A model generated the notes under the pieces. That model did no database searches, had not been told where the DNA came from, and worked only from the letters and a program-made list of their open reading frames with translations. DNA of 64,000 nt, from the NCBI GenBank assembly GCA_030248295.1, contig JASANH010001278.1, positions 117,501-181,500 on the forward strand. Reading direction: 5' to 3'. Within the stretch, counting starts at the first letter, position 1. Every line of letters starts with the position of its first letter. This stretch comes from Mesodorylaimus sp. YZB2_4 (lineage: Eukaryota; Nematoda; Enoplea; Dorylaimida; Dorylaimidae). The position numbers were made by a program, and so were the translations under genes. This document shows, piece by piece, positions 45,301-57,600 of the stretch.

Positions 45301-48300
45301 ATGTAGATAATGTAAATATAGCGACATCCATTAATGAAAGGCTGTTGTCACTCGCCTTTTAGAGTTTGTTGATGGCCTTTCGGAGTTGTCGGCATGCGCT
45401 ATATAACAGTGCTGAGGGCCTGGCTTAGGCTTCGTACATACGAGACTGCATATATACAGTACAGTATACACCTACAATATTAAAGCCGATAATTCAACTA
45501 TCGCTTATCGGCTGATAATATTGGTCAATACTGGCACTGACAGCAACCAGAAAAGTTAGTCAAGATGCTATTCTGTGGCAGGAAGCTAAAGAAGTAAATT
45601 TACAATGTGGGTGAAGCAAAATGTCAGAGGCTGTCCACGAGCACACAGTGCACGCACTGTTTCTGCATGCGTACAATTCAGAAATCGAAGTAAGTAAAAG
45701 TACCCGCACTGCATTTTGGCCATGGCCGCAAGGGAGAGAGGGAAAGCTTATTCGGATGTATGAGCAGTTCTGAGGCCGTGTATGACTGCCTCAGTAGAAA
45801 GCAGGGATAGACAGACCCAGCAGAAGATACCTGGAGCCCATGTCCTATGCTACCGAGAGGCCTAGCCAAACCACTTTGCGGGTCTATCTACCGTTTGGAA
45901 TGCCCGCCCAGAAGCAGATACTGATGCCAGCTCTGTCCAGTATCGACTCACGATCAGCACCATTTGGCTAGTGATAAGCATGGATTGGCACCGACTGAAC
46001 CCGTAAAAGCTGGTGGGCGAACGACAGGTCAGAATCACTGTTTCGCGATCAGGATCAGGGCACTCCCGATCGGCATTGAAGACCAAACAAATAAGACACG
46101 ATTTGGATAAAAATGCAGACTTTAAAAGTAGAACCAGCAGATTTCAACGAGATTTCAAAGATCGAAGTCAAGTTTCGGGAGTTTTATAGGATTTACAGGA
46201 TTCTAAGGGTGGTGAGACCCCAGTTAGACTATTAGTCGAGACCATGTCGTCAAGTCATGCTTAATCCCAAGCCAAGCACTTTACAGCGCACTCGAGGACT
46301 ACGGAACACATACTTAACAATCATTTTACCGAGAAGGGAGTCGAACCCTCGAGTGCGCACCCAGCGTGAGAGGCAAACGCCTTAACCCGCTGGACCACGA
46401 CCCCAGACCAGCCAGACTCACATTCATATTCGATTTCATAGCAGCAATCAGATCATCGACAGGCCCGGAATCTCCGTTCGCGAGAGCCCCACTCGACGCG
46501 TGCCCTTTATAAACCGCCGATTTGCTATGGCTGCCATTCGACAATCCAGTCCCGTTATGCAAGGCACTATCGACCAAGCCATCCCCGCTCGAAACACAGC
46601 CCACACGAAGATTCTTTATATTCTGCGCAATAAGTTCGCTGAGCCTAAAATAAAATTATTTCCTGAAGTTCGCCTGCAAAAATTGAGCGAAAGGGGGAAA
46701 ACTTTTAAAAATGGCCTCTCGCAACTTCTGCACGTCATAATGTATTCCCATTACCCCAGCACCGACTGATCCAACCCTGAGTTTGGATCCTAATCCCGAT
46801 CCGATCCAGGGTAGGATCGGCCCGATGCCGATTCGCTTCAGAAAATAGAAGATAGATGGGGATGACGTGTTTGGCACTGCGTCCCCAATCTGCCATGGTT
46901 TCTCGCTGCCGCTCTCTGTTGGACCACTCCGAAAAACATAGGTGAGCTAAGCAGCACCTAAAGCGGGATTAAATACTAATTTGAAAGAAAAAACGGGATT
47001 TTCTCGTTACAGTTTGTCACATTTTGTCACATTTGATCAATCGATACTCGAAGTCAAGACACATAAAATGCGCGTTTTCAAGCCAAGTTTCAGACAGCCT
47101 ATCCTGAAAACTTTTTTATGCAAATACCCAAGAAACTCCAAACTCGATAAGAAACCAATCTTATTCATACCATGCATCCGGGAATTCCTCATCTTGAGCC
47201 ATTATAAAAGCAAGCTGGAATGCTTGCCGCACCATCTTCTTATTTTGCGAACTGATTCCATAAGCCAAAAACGGCACCACCCTGGCGTCCTGCAAAAGTC
47301 AATGCCTCGTGCCGTCACCTCATAGGCACCATTCGCCCACTAAAGGTTGGTCGGCGGTAAAGTGTTCACCTCCATCCTACGAGAAATACAACTTACCCAC
47401 CAACATTTTAAATTAAAAATGGCGGGAAACTTTGAATCTCACTGTTGGCCTTGAAGATAACCTAACTTGTACTTGCCTTCAACAACCTCAAATACTGTTC
47501 CCGATGCGGTTTCGAATACTGTTCTTGAAGACGTAAAAAATCGATCAAAGTGAATAAAATCTGAGCACCCACACCTTGCCACATTTGCTTTCCATCGGAT
47601 CTGGACGACACTCGTTGCTCGCCTTCTTTCGTGAACGAGGACACGATTGGATTGGATAACATTTGAAATTCGGCCAAATGTCCACACAAAGCCGGCGTGA
47701 TCACTTCCAATAAATCCGTGCGAAACTCGCCATCATCTCGCGATGCCACCGTGGCCAAACGTAAACATTGAACGATTCGTTTCGATTTATGAGCGGCCAA
47801 AATTGGACGACCAGTTTCGATTGTGGCTTTCAAACAATCCTCGATCAATCGCACAAGCACGTCAGTCGCTATGTAGTCCGCCAGACGATGACCCGACCCG
47901 ACGACTTCCTAGAAAACTGCCATTTTCCTAGCTCCAAATATGGGCACAGGTGGAAAAGCCAGCCACCCCAGTCAGGACGCTGATAGGTGATGTGGTCACA
48001 CCACTCGGCACTAAGAAAATTAAATAGACTAGGCAGGTAGCTAGTTCACATGGACAGGCCAACGCTTCACCTTCATCCGCTGTGGCAACACGTGTGTGCA
48101 CACACACAGGTTCGATTCCCACTCACTACGAAACTTTTTGACTTACCTCGACCACATTTTTCAACAATTTCATAGCCCTCGTAGGTAAATCGGGCAACGA
48201 TGCCTGTTCAACGGGCGAGCGAGCGCATTCGGTGACCGCGATCAACGGGCTTATCAATCGATTATCGACTGGACCGGCTTGCATCAATGCACGACACATT

Positions 48301-51300
48301 GGTCCACGTAGGAGATCAACTTTACAAAACTTCAACAATAGTTTATAAACCTACAAAAACCACGTCATGAACTGCAGCCTAAGGTTGGATCAGGAAAAAC
48401 CTGTCAAGGGCCCCTGCCTCTGCGTAGTTAGACAGCAAGTGAGGGGATCACCTCTTCACCTTGATCGGATTTCGGTAAGAAAAACTGCTATAAATACAGT
48501 CTCTTCCTCAAAAGAGCGGGAAAATTTGCATAAATTAAAATATGCAAATTACCCCCATTCTCGCAACCGTCATGACTTCAAGCAGATAAATGCACAGACA
48601 CCCCTCGACCCAGGTCCGACCAATAATTGCAATATCGGTTATCGGCAGATACTGGATCACAGAGTTCAGTGGCCAAGTCTAGGGCTAAATCACGACTACC
48701 ATGATCGTGACTTGTCTTGTTGGGATGCCCGCGATGGCATCAAAGGGCGTTACACTCGGAACCATTGGCTGCGTGTGTGTGACATAGGCTAAAGAAGGGA
48801 GGTAGGGCTTGGCCCACTCGCGGCCACTCTGCCTCCTGGCTCACAGCTAGCATATAGGTACTGCACACTCGGAAGCCACTTAGTCCGCCAGGCCCCCTAG
48901 CACAATGCAGAACAAGTGTCACATCGCAATTCGGACTTCCATCTTGAAACAAAAACGCTTCAAGCTGGAAGTGGCAGCTGGAAAAAGGTTCCAGTTTTTC
49001 ATGTCCAACTGGAAGCCACACCACCAGTTAATTCGCGTCCATCATTAGTGGTCATATGCTGCGGCATGAGCATGTGGGCTGTGGTCACTTTTGAAAAGCG
49101 AACCAACTGGAAGTAGGGCGCGTGGCGAGCGGAAAAGAGAGCTTCCACTTTTTTGCGTCCAATTTCATCGAGGTCCTTCCAGTTGGACATCAAAAACTGG
49201 AACCTGGACTGAAGTATATGGCCCCTTTTCCTTCCACTCGTCACTTCCAGATAAAAGTCTGAATTTCGACGTGATCCCTTAGTATGGTTGTCCAAGTCTG
49301 TCCATTTCCTGACATGTTCAAGAAACTTCGTAAAGTTTGTCCTACATTCAACTATTTTTCATCGATTATGTTTAGTGGGTGTTTCCGTTACCCGGACGTT
49401 ACAACATTTTTGAGGGCGAATCCTCCTTACCTTTTTTCAGAGGCGGCACCAAGGACTGGGGATGAGGCCCCGGTCGAACACTATAGCCCTCAAAAAGTTG
49501 TGAAGGGATCTGGCTTCGCATATTTCACTAATTATGCCTTCCTCGAGTTTAACAAAATAAGTTTTGGAGGGTTCTAGCTCCCATGCAAGCTTCATAGGTG
49601 TGAAAGCGCTCAAACTCTGCCTTATTGTAACGAGCAAAATTTTTAACTGCAATCTATTTTTAGGTAGATGCACCTTCGCCAGCTCGCAAACAAATGCTTT
49701 TTCATTCAAGCATCCACGCCCTGCCCATCGCCTGCAAGTTCCTAGAAGTGTCCTGATGCTGCCTGACATCTGCCAAGAAAAGCGAACAAGGATACAACTC
49801 CGATATTGCAATAAATTTGTACTTCCAGAATGGTCAAATTGCTCACTAAGCAAGTATGGGGAAGGTCAACTGGGTTAGAGGGGGTAAAGATCAGATCAGA
49901 TCGCCTAGCCTAATCTGATCGCGTGCGACACAGGTCAGGTAGGGGTCGAGTCGAGTGAGTGAGTTGTATGTCTGTTTACATACAGTACTCTAGGCTGGCT
50001 GGACAATTGGCCTGTGGTTGCAGGCCAGGGCTGGACCTGAGGTGTTGAGGGGGGGGGGGGGGGGGGGGGGTCACCCCTACCCCCGCCTTGCCAATACTTG
50101 TCACTAAGGAATGCTTGCATTGCGAGATTAAAAATTGCACGTTCAAGGAAAGACCAAAATTCAAATTCCTCGCCACAAAACTCAATTTTTTAACATTAAA
50201 AAATTACCAGTATTATCAGTTTGGTCGATAATTGCCTTGCCTTATCAGCCGAACCAGGCCCTCGACAACTATTTAGCTGACCAAGCGCCCCCTTAAACCC
50301 CCTTATGGTATGCTTGTATGCGACCCGTTGGAAATAACACAGCCCCCACGAGTGTACAATGGTACCTTATAAAAGGGTTCTCTCCTGGCATCCAAATTCA
50401 CCAACAATGCACACGCGTTGATCATTGATTGATCGAGTTGTTTATACCTGAAAAAGGCAAGATTCCATTGGAACTAGTCCCCGCGACGAGGACTTCTCAA
50501 CCAACAATCAAGACACACTCACGCAGCCAAGGCCTGCCGAATGACTCCATTGTCGAGCATACGAATAAACAAGTCCACTGCGTAGTGCCTGGCCATAAAT
50601 GGGTCGCCTTTCAGTAACACGTTAAAGGCGCATTCGAATGTCGCTGGCAAATTCTGGCTCTTGAAAACCTGAAAGTTAGAAAAATGTATTGAAAAAATGA
50701 AATACAAAAAACATGGACTTACCTTATCTCTCAACACATCGTCCACGACCATGATTAAAGACAGGGAGTTGATAACCACGTCACGATTGCCATCTTTTAA
50801 CAAGAACAGCAACGATCGACTGAAATCTTGACTGAACTCCTAAAAAAGCACAAGGAGAAGAAAATGATTTTCCTCCATTTCCTAGACAAAAATTTGATTT
50901 CTCCCCCTGATTATTTTTCACATTATCCCAACACTACTCGACCAATTTCAACTGATTTCTAGAATGATCAGCGGCACACAGAAAAGGCAGGTTATTCAAA
51001 ATATTTAACTCCAAAATGCATTTTTCTCAGTTTTTGGCTCCAATAATCCCATTCTCCGACTTTCGCAGGTTTCCTAGCACTGTTGGCCCTGAGCGATGTA
51101 GTTCTGAGTGTGTGAACCCTAAGCCCTGTTTGGAAACAGCCCCACCGGCGGCAAGTATGGGCAGTGGGGTGGGGTACCCCCACCTCAGGTCCAACAGGAA
51201 GAAAGAAAAGGAAGGAAGCAAAAGCGATCATATTGTATGTGGGCTGGACCAAGCCCTGGCCTCCAAGCACAGGCCACTTGTCCAGCCAGCCTAGAGTACT

Positions 51301-53999
51301 GTACGTAAACAGACATACAACTCACTCACTCGACCCAAACCTGACCTGTCTCACCAAAAATCAGATTAGGCTAGCACAGGAAAGCCAGCCTAGCATGGCC
51401 TTGGCTAGTCCCTGTAAGTATATATTCACAAGTTTGACTCACCAAGTTCCTAGCCTGAGCTTCTAAGAAGGGCATTTAAGTCAAGGAAATACTGAAGGAT
51501 ATAAAATTTTGAAGCATAGCTTCCATAACAGGAAAATGAGTAAAAGGCGCATTACAAAGCAGTAATTTCTTAAAGTTTCGCCTCCGGCGGGGCGGCGGAT
51601 GTGCTCCCGCACCGCACCCCCTCGCGGCCAGCGTTCATCTTGGTCATCTCTCCTACCCCCCTTAACCAAGCCGACCTTGCTCATACTTGATCAGCGGATA
51701 TTGACAAAAAAGCTTGCACTTACAGATTTTCTCAAGAATTCTCGAACATTTGATGAACGTGAACATAAATTGTTCAATGTGCCCAGACAGTACCTTTGAA
51801 TCGTCGTCACGTCATTTGATCTCCGACATCTGAAAAATCTTTGCTTCCTTATCCGTCACTAATCTGAATCCCTAGATCAGCATTCTGAGGCAGCTGCTAG
51901 GTGAGTGCCTCTTAGCATGGAGAGAATGCAGGTCACCTGAAACGAACGCAGCCCAGGTGACTCTTCTGGGCTTCAAAAATTGCCCCCCCCCCCCCCCCTC
52001 TGGACGAGCCAAAAATTAGTGACCCCCTAGGTAAATGGGAATTTTAACCACTGCCCAGCCTTTTGGCGTGGCTCTGTGTGAGCCACATTCTTAAAATGAA
52101 TAAATATGAGCGAAGAAAAAATACGCTGCAACTTTGTAAAACAAAACCAGTCAACAACGAAATATTTGAATTTGCCGCGCGCATTGATGCTCAGGTGCAA
52201 GCCAGCATCGACTGACCCGCCAATCCGAGGTATAGATCGGGTACCGATCCTTAGATTGGCTGGATCATTGACTAGAATTTCGCGCGCTTTATCTGCTAGT
52301 AGTTAATAAAGTGTGTCATACTAGGTATAAGGAGGAAGTCCCAATATTTTCCTCAAATCAGCTTTTTCCCGCTTTTGGCGCTGCTTAGGTCTCCTATGCC
52401 CTTTTAAGTGGTCTGACAAGGACAGCAAGGAAACAGGGCAGGTTGGTGACGACTCAGCACCAAATCCCCATCAAGCTTTTATTTCTTGACGCGGATCGGG
52501 CGATCGATGCTGACAATCTTTGGGCAAAAATCATGGAAAACTAAACGAAATTACATTTCGATGTTAAAATTATAAAATTCAGGGAATAATTTTGATTTTT
52601 GACTGGAAAACACGGACAAACCAGGGGAAATGAGAATCTTCCAGCCAAAATCAGAGGAAAATGGGAAGAGATTCATTATAAGGTTTCAAACCGGGAAATT
52701 AAGGGAAGTTTAAATTTTTGCCTTGGGAACCTGGAAAAGCAAGGAAAATGATTTTCCGCGCCATGTATGAACCTTGTTCGGGTCAAAAGTTTATAATGCA
52801 GTGGATACAAAAAACTTACTTTAGTTTTGATTTTTTAAACCCCCTTTCAGGCGCCCGAAAAATTTTAGAGACCCCCTCGGCCAGGGGCGAGGTTTCGGAT
52901 GCTGGGTAGCTGAAAACTTGGATAAAAAATGTACTTACACAGTTCTCACTAAGAACATCAAGAAATCAGGTGAGATCGCATTCGACGTTTCTTGAATCGA
53001 CGGCGGATTATAGGTGATGATTTGCAATAATTTCAAGCACTGTTGCAGGAAAGCAGCGTGTGCTTGCGAGTCCTCCGAATTACGTGAGATGCAAAGTGAC
53101 AGGGCGGAAGTCAGGTTCAGTTCCGATTGTAAATAGGCACGTGCCGAGAAATTGTACCAGGCTAAAAAGACACTTTTATTGTAGACACCATTGATAACCG
53201 AAGATTTTGTGAATCGGCGTTTTGCACTTCGGCCCTTAAGCCCGCTTATCCGCAAAAAAACCTGTGTATCTGGGGCCACTTTCACAATCGCCTGGATTCG
53301 GGATTGGCTACAAAATCTGATAGCTAAGCTAAACTTTCCAAAAATCCACGCAGGCAAGGATTTTGAATAGTAAATCAATACGTACCGAAATTCGTCAAAA
53401 ACGAGATAATTTTTGATGATAGTGAAATTGGTGATGGTTCGGGCGGGGTGAGCAGATTGCAACAATACGAAAACCATTCCACCAAAAGCAAATTCTCTTC
53501 GGCCCATTGGTCAATAATGGAATTGGACGAAGCCCAATCTTGACTGACCGCGTTCAAACTCTAAAGAAGGTGAAGGTGATGTCATTGCTTGGAATGTAAA
53601 GTGCGTGCGCAGTGTGAAGTGTAAAGCGCCAGGATGCAGCATTTTTTGGAGTAATTTTAGCCAGAGATTATTCTGGAGGACTGCACTGCTAGCCGATGCA
53701 AGTATAGACATGCTATGGGGAGGACTGAACCGTTCATACAGTACCTAAACTGTAGGCCTACACAGAATGTATAGGCTACAGCTGAACCAACCACACAACA
53801 GGTTACAAAAAGAAATCGGAAATGAAAACGAGCGTCAAAATTTGAAAAAAAGCAGACATCGCGCCGTGAAAATCTTGTCAATAAACCTGCTACTTACTTC
53901 CAATCGATTCTCAAGTTGAATCAACAAATTGACATCGTTCTCGCTGCTCAAATAACGCTGAGCCGACAAAATTGCGCCTTGCAGCAAGCTGTCCATCAT
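42341..53999 (-). CDS. CIP2A: CIP2A orthologue (cancerous inhibitor of PP2A), 16 exons, 916 residues
   Basis: Minus-strand exons: 53999-53898, 53560-53386, 53161-52939, 51793-51724, 50839-50723, 50668-50523, 50447-50366, 48350-48147, 47908-47477, 47289-47171, 46644-46422, 44421-44359, 44300-44002, 43701-43588, 43533-43451, 42639-42341. All joints agree in phase, and 916 residues compare with 905 in human. The N-terminal two thirds is the armadillo-like fold (for example YCLGTLNNLCSRSSNV; GDPFMARHYAVDLFIRML; DARVVPFLAYGI); then MSQMMDVYERKIAIME and a long coiled coil from LQEVLHARTSALQQSDRLVNQYR to the terminal SSYAKILESMHKLSS, matching the human end HSHMIAMIHSLS. In vertebrates CIP2A binds B56-PP2A and restrains its activity, and tethers broken chromosomes in mitosis with TOPBP1. 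The intron after exon 9 has a GC donor (AAG|GCAAGT). Either of two successive ATGs could start. Confidence 0.92.
42653..42925. repeat. 17-bp tandem repeat at the last CIP2A 3' splice site
   Basis: About 16 units of AATGATCAGTCAATCAG; two carry AATCGATCA instead. The array ends 13 bases before exon 16, so on the gene strand every unit (CTGATTGACTGATCATT) lies in the branch-point and polypyrimidine zone. Confidence 0.95.
43015..43290 (+). repeat. Dispersed repeat family E, copy 1
   Basis: Similar in the same orientation to 52605-52910: AGCCAAAATCAG.GGAAAA, GGAAACCTGGAAAA..A..AA, CCGCGCC.TGTATGAACC, AAAAGTT.ATAA.GCA.TGGAT.CAAAAAACTT. Both lie in CIP2A introns. Confidence 0.6.
43790..43995 (-). 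repeat. tRNA-derived SINE in a CIP2A intron
   Basis: Minus strand begins GGCCAGTGGCTCAGTGGTAAAGCG (box A) with GGTTCGAACCCC as box B about 30 bases later, ending in TCATGTCGTATCC and an unrelated body. The anticodon and acceptor stems do not pair well, so it is not a functional tRNA. Confidence 0.55.
44505..44575 (-). repeat. tRNA-like fragment in a CIP2A intron
   Basis: GGGTTCGAATCCTGCTC on the minus strand is a good box B, preceded by CAGTGCCAGTGGCCTGGGG. It is too degenerate for a tRNA and is probably a SINE head. Confidence 0.35.
44585..44880 (+). repeat. Dispersed repeat family F, copy 1
   Basis: Shares with 50870-51130 the blocks AGACAAAAATTTGA, GATTTCTA..ATGATCA.C..CACA.AAAAGGC.GGT.ATTCAAAA, TTGGCTCCAA.AATC.CATT and TTCCAGGTTT-like ends. 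Same orientation, both in CIP2A introns. Confidence 0.6.
44990..45330. repeat. AT-rich low-complexity tract
   Basis: Runs of ATATAT and ATCTGATAT words in a CIP2A intron; no further structure. Confidence 0.6.
46232..46405 (-). repeat. tRNA-derived SINE, family A, in a CIP2A intron
   Basis: Minus strand GGGGTCGTGGTCCAGCGGGTTAAGGCG...GAGGGTTCGACTCCC is the head seen at 37871-38048, followed by the shared body. It starts only about 17 bases from the donor of CIP2A exon 11, on the same strand as the gene. Confidence 0.8.
48040..48125 (+). repeat. tRNA-like box B fragment
   Basis: ACACAGGTTCGATTCCCACTC next to CIP2A exon 8 resembles a tRNA box B; the upstream part is weak. Probably a SINE remnant. 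Confidence 0.25.
48915..49283. repeat. Fold-back (MITE-like) element in a CIP2A intron
   Basis: Arms of about 100 bases are inverted copies: TCACATCGCAATTCGGACTT...GGTTCCAGTTTTTCATGTCCAACTGG on the left; CCAGTTGGACATCAAAAACTGGAACC...AAGTCTGAATTTCGACGTGATCC on the right. About 160 unrelated bases form the loop. No transposase. Confidence 0.75.
49885..50105 (+). repeat. Left arm of an inverted repeat flanking CIP2A exons 5-7
   Basis: Contains AGTGAGTGAGTTGTATGTCTG, CAGTACTCTAGGCTGGCTGG and GGCCAGGGCTGGACC; the inverse is at 51150-51385. It also holds a 22-base G run (50049-50070). Confidence 0.85.
50870..51130 (+). repeat. Dispersed repeat family F, copy 2
   Basis: Partner of 44585-44880. Confidence 0.6.
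51150..51385 (-). repeat. Right arm of an inverted repeat flanking CIP2A exons 5-7
   Basis: Inverse copy of 49885-50105, closely similar over the central 110 bases, with a short insertion near 51190-51240. Confidence 0.85.
52605..52910 (+). repeat. Dispersed repeat family E, copy 2
   Basis: Partner of 43015-43290, in CIP2A intron 3. Confidence 0.6.
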
Positions 54000-54601
54000 T
54001 TTTTATTCCAAACACATAATCGTGCAGAAATTATCAAAAATTGATAAAACAAATCACCTGACAAACCAAATTTGGTCGACCACCCTGCAATTTACCGATC
54101 TCCACAGCTGCCAAAAACCAAGCCGGATACGCCATGCACCAGAGGCGCTTCGAAAAATGCTTGTCTTACTGTATTGAATGATCTGCAGGTACAGTTGTCT
54201 TTGCGCAAAACGGCGGGAGTTTGAGTTATGAAACCAGCGAGTGTTCCAGCTGTCGATTAGGTAGGTTTACACGCTGATCAGTCTATTTCCATTCACTGTA
54301 TTCCCATTTCACCGAAAAACGTGCTGCAGTTAGTCGCACAAAGTTCGCATGCTGAACTGGTAATCCGAGATGCGCGGGTTCGAAACCCAGCGAAGGCTAA
54401 GTTTTTGTGTTTTTCTATACTTTAGTTGTTGTTTCTGCAAGACTTTGATTACAAACACGAGTCCCTCGATGTCGAATTTCATTGAAAATACTTATGCACA
54501 ATGTCTCTCCACACACTGAATATCACAGTATACCCATTCAGCAGGCACAATGAGTGGACTGAAGGCACTGTCAGAGAATACAGTATGTGTCCTCCGGCCA
54601 G
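54000..54601. promoter_or_regulatory. Spacer between OSTM1 end and CIP2A start (CIP2A promoter region)
   Basis: About 600 bases. It contains ACGGCGGGAGTTTGAG (about 54212), related to an E2F-type GGCGGGA core and to AAGGCGGGAGTTTAAGA at about 62926, and a tRNA-like segment at 54329-54405 with a good GGGTTCGAAACCC box B. No TATA box is evident near 53999. Confidence 0.35.
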
Positions 54602-57600
54602 TTAGCCCAGGTTGGAAGGTGGTAACTGACTGTAACTGATCACTCTTCTGCCACCAGCAAACAGCAACGGTGTTCGTTCACCAACTGCCCGCCTGGCCAA
54701 TAAACCAGGCCTTGGCGGGGGTCGACGGGCTTGCTCGATGTACTCCTCAATCACGTCATTGTTCACTTCCACATTCACTGACCCGAAATGGAAACCACTC
54801 CTGTCTGAAGAAATGAGTAGGATGCAGACGCGCAGTATACTGCCTACAGCCAAAGACGCTCAAAGACCCCCAAATCCTGGGTTGGGTCTCATGTCATGGA
54901 AAAATTGCTAAGGGCTGACTGCACCCTGGGGTGGGGTCTTATGGTAAAGCATGTGACACCCATACGCCTGTAAATGCCGCCACCAGGACATTATCTTGCG
55001 CTTGACCCCCAGCCCCACCAATTTCTCCACACCGCGTTTCCAGATTTTTGGAAGCTCCCCTCTCCCCTGGACCGCCCTCCACCCCACCCAAACAGGTTGA
55101 GAGAATGCGAGGGCAACACCATTATGAGGCCAAGCGCAAGAGTGAAGCATTTTTTGACACGTTAAATTACCAAGTGTAGTTCTGCATTAAAAATTCGAAT
55201 TAAAAAAGGCGGGAAAACGTTGATATGAAGATACGGACCCCCGTAACCTGGTCTTACACATCAAATGGCCAGAATACAAAAGCACTTACACTTTTTTAAA
55301 CGACGCTTCTTTCTCGTGCCTTGCATGAAACTGCCAGAATAAAAAAGTATGGTCAGGGTGACGAGGCCGAGTGCAATCAAAGCCACAAATACTGCTTCTG
55401 AGTTTTTTGTGGGTAACTGAGGCAAAGTGCAATTCATTCTTTGACGCCATAATCGAATGGTATCGTTGACCTGAAATAAAATCGATTGCTTGATTGATCG
55501 ATCGATTAATCGATATCGACTATCGATTCCTCATCACGAACACTGGTGATCAAAGTGATCAGAGTGGATTGGGAAGAGAATTACAACAACGGGGTGGTAA
55601 GGGATCTACGAATCTAATCACCCCACTGATCAGGCGATCAAGGTGATCACACTTATCGGGCCATCAACGAGATCACACTTATCGGGCCATCAAGGTGGTC
55701 ACAATGATCAGGCTATCAAGGTGATGTCACTGATCAGCCGATCAGCGTGATCACACTGATCAGGCTATCAACGTGATCACACTTATCGGGCCATCAAGGT
55801 GGTCACACTGATCAGGCTATCAAGGTGATCGATCAAACTGATCAGGCTATCAAGGTGATCGATCAAACTGATCAGGCTATCAAGGTGATCGATCAAAGTG
55901 ATCAGGCTATCAAGGTGATCGATCAAACTGATCAAACTACACTGATCAGGTGATCAAAATGATCAGGCTGATCGGGCGATTAATGAGATCACACTGGACT
56001 AATCGATGTGATATAAAATATTGATGACCCACTGGACTGGTCACAGAAATTCTAACAAATGACCAAGGCGATCAATCAAATTGACCTGCCTTTGATTGGA
56101 TTCCACACTACTCACCGCGCTATCGATATCGACGCAGAAATCATTCCTTGACAAAATCGATTCTTCATAGAACAGATTCAGGTCCTCGTAAGCTTTCCAG
56201 CAATGAGCACAAACAACCGATGAATTTTTTTCTTGCAAATACTCCACTTCTGTAGTGCCAGTTTGTGCCCGAATACAGTTGTACAGGCGGGTATAGAGGG
56301 ACAGGATACGTTCGGTTTTATTATTATAACGATAATTGCCCGATGATTTGGCCACGATTTCGAAACCATTAGAATGAGCCATCGGAGGAGAAATAATGAA
56401 TTCGAGACAATCTGCAAGAGCGGTGATTGTCAACAAGGGTCTGAGAGCCACTTGATCTGGTGATTTTTACAAACCATTTCTGCAGCTGGGAATTCGTGTA
56501 CACAGCATTTTTGCATTCAGGCCTACAGCATTCAGAGCTGTCTTCATGCAGCTCTGCAGAATTGTTGTGTGTGGACAGATCTGCAGCACAGACCTGGATT
56601 TTGGCCTGCAGAATTATTCAGAGATATTTTGCAGGCACCCCAGATTGTGAGAAAAGTCAGGTGTGCAAGTCTGCAAGAACTGTCCTGCATGCCCATGCAG
56701 GTCTGCAAAAATGTTGTGGATAGATCTACAGCGCTGTCTGTAAATTAAGCTGGCATGACGCACAGACATTATGCAATGACCTCTGAGAAATGCTGTGTGT
56801 GACAGGTCTCGATCACTGGGCTGAGTTTAGGTGTCCTTACCGCAGAAGTGTCTCACGTGCAGGTCTGCAGAGATTTTGTGGGTAGACCTACACAGCACTG
56901 TCCTACTGTATATTCAGGCCTGCAAAATGCAGAGCAGTCATTGACGCCAGTCCAGTTGTTGTTGCAGATTCTTCCATCTTGCAAGCAAGAATCTGACAAA
57001 AGCTGTGTCTGAAACACAGTCCTGCATTTCGGCCTGCAGAAAACACAACTGTCTCGTATGCAGGTCTGTAGAGACATGATTGCATCCACTATCCTATGAC
57101 TTCAGAGAGTAAACTCTAATGCATTCAGGCCTGCAGATGCAGCAGTCCGTGAAGGGCAGTCGTAACTGCCTGTTCACTTGACTCACAAGAACACAGGTTG
57201 ACACACACACAAAACGTGTGTACTGGCATCCCACAGTTGCATCCATCGCCATCATTCCCCAAGCCACTTACCGCCACATCGAGAACTTTGCCACACTTCT
57301 CCAGCCAGCACATCGAACAGATCTTCCACATACACAACGTCGTACATACTGAATATGACTAGGTTGCAAGGAAGACCATTTTCCGTCAGTATATCGCTCT
57401 GAAATAAGGGGTTACTTTACACCCAAAATTATTCATGCTGCCTTGTAATCCTACGGAGCTCACCCCAAAAAACCAGCCGAAATAAACACTGTTACTGCTG
57501 CTTTACACTAGCTCGCAAAGTGGGATCTGCAAAGCGCACTGCACTGGTCGATGCGTCATAAGCTGTCCTAAAACGATCTGACAAGAACTTTTCTAGCTTC

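Noticed and set aside
49437..49853. 138-codon minus-strand frame within CIP2A intron 7
   Set aside because: No splice sites fit and exons 7 and 8 join in phase without it; no similarity to CIP2A.
51442..51461. Possible 20-base micro-exon (EAQARNL) of CIP2A between good splice signals
   Set aside because: Exons 4 and 5 join in phase 0 and align with human CIP2A without a gap; adding it would break the frame.
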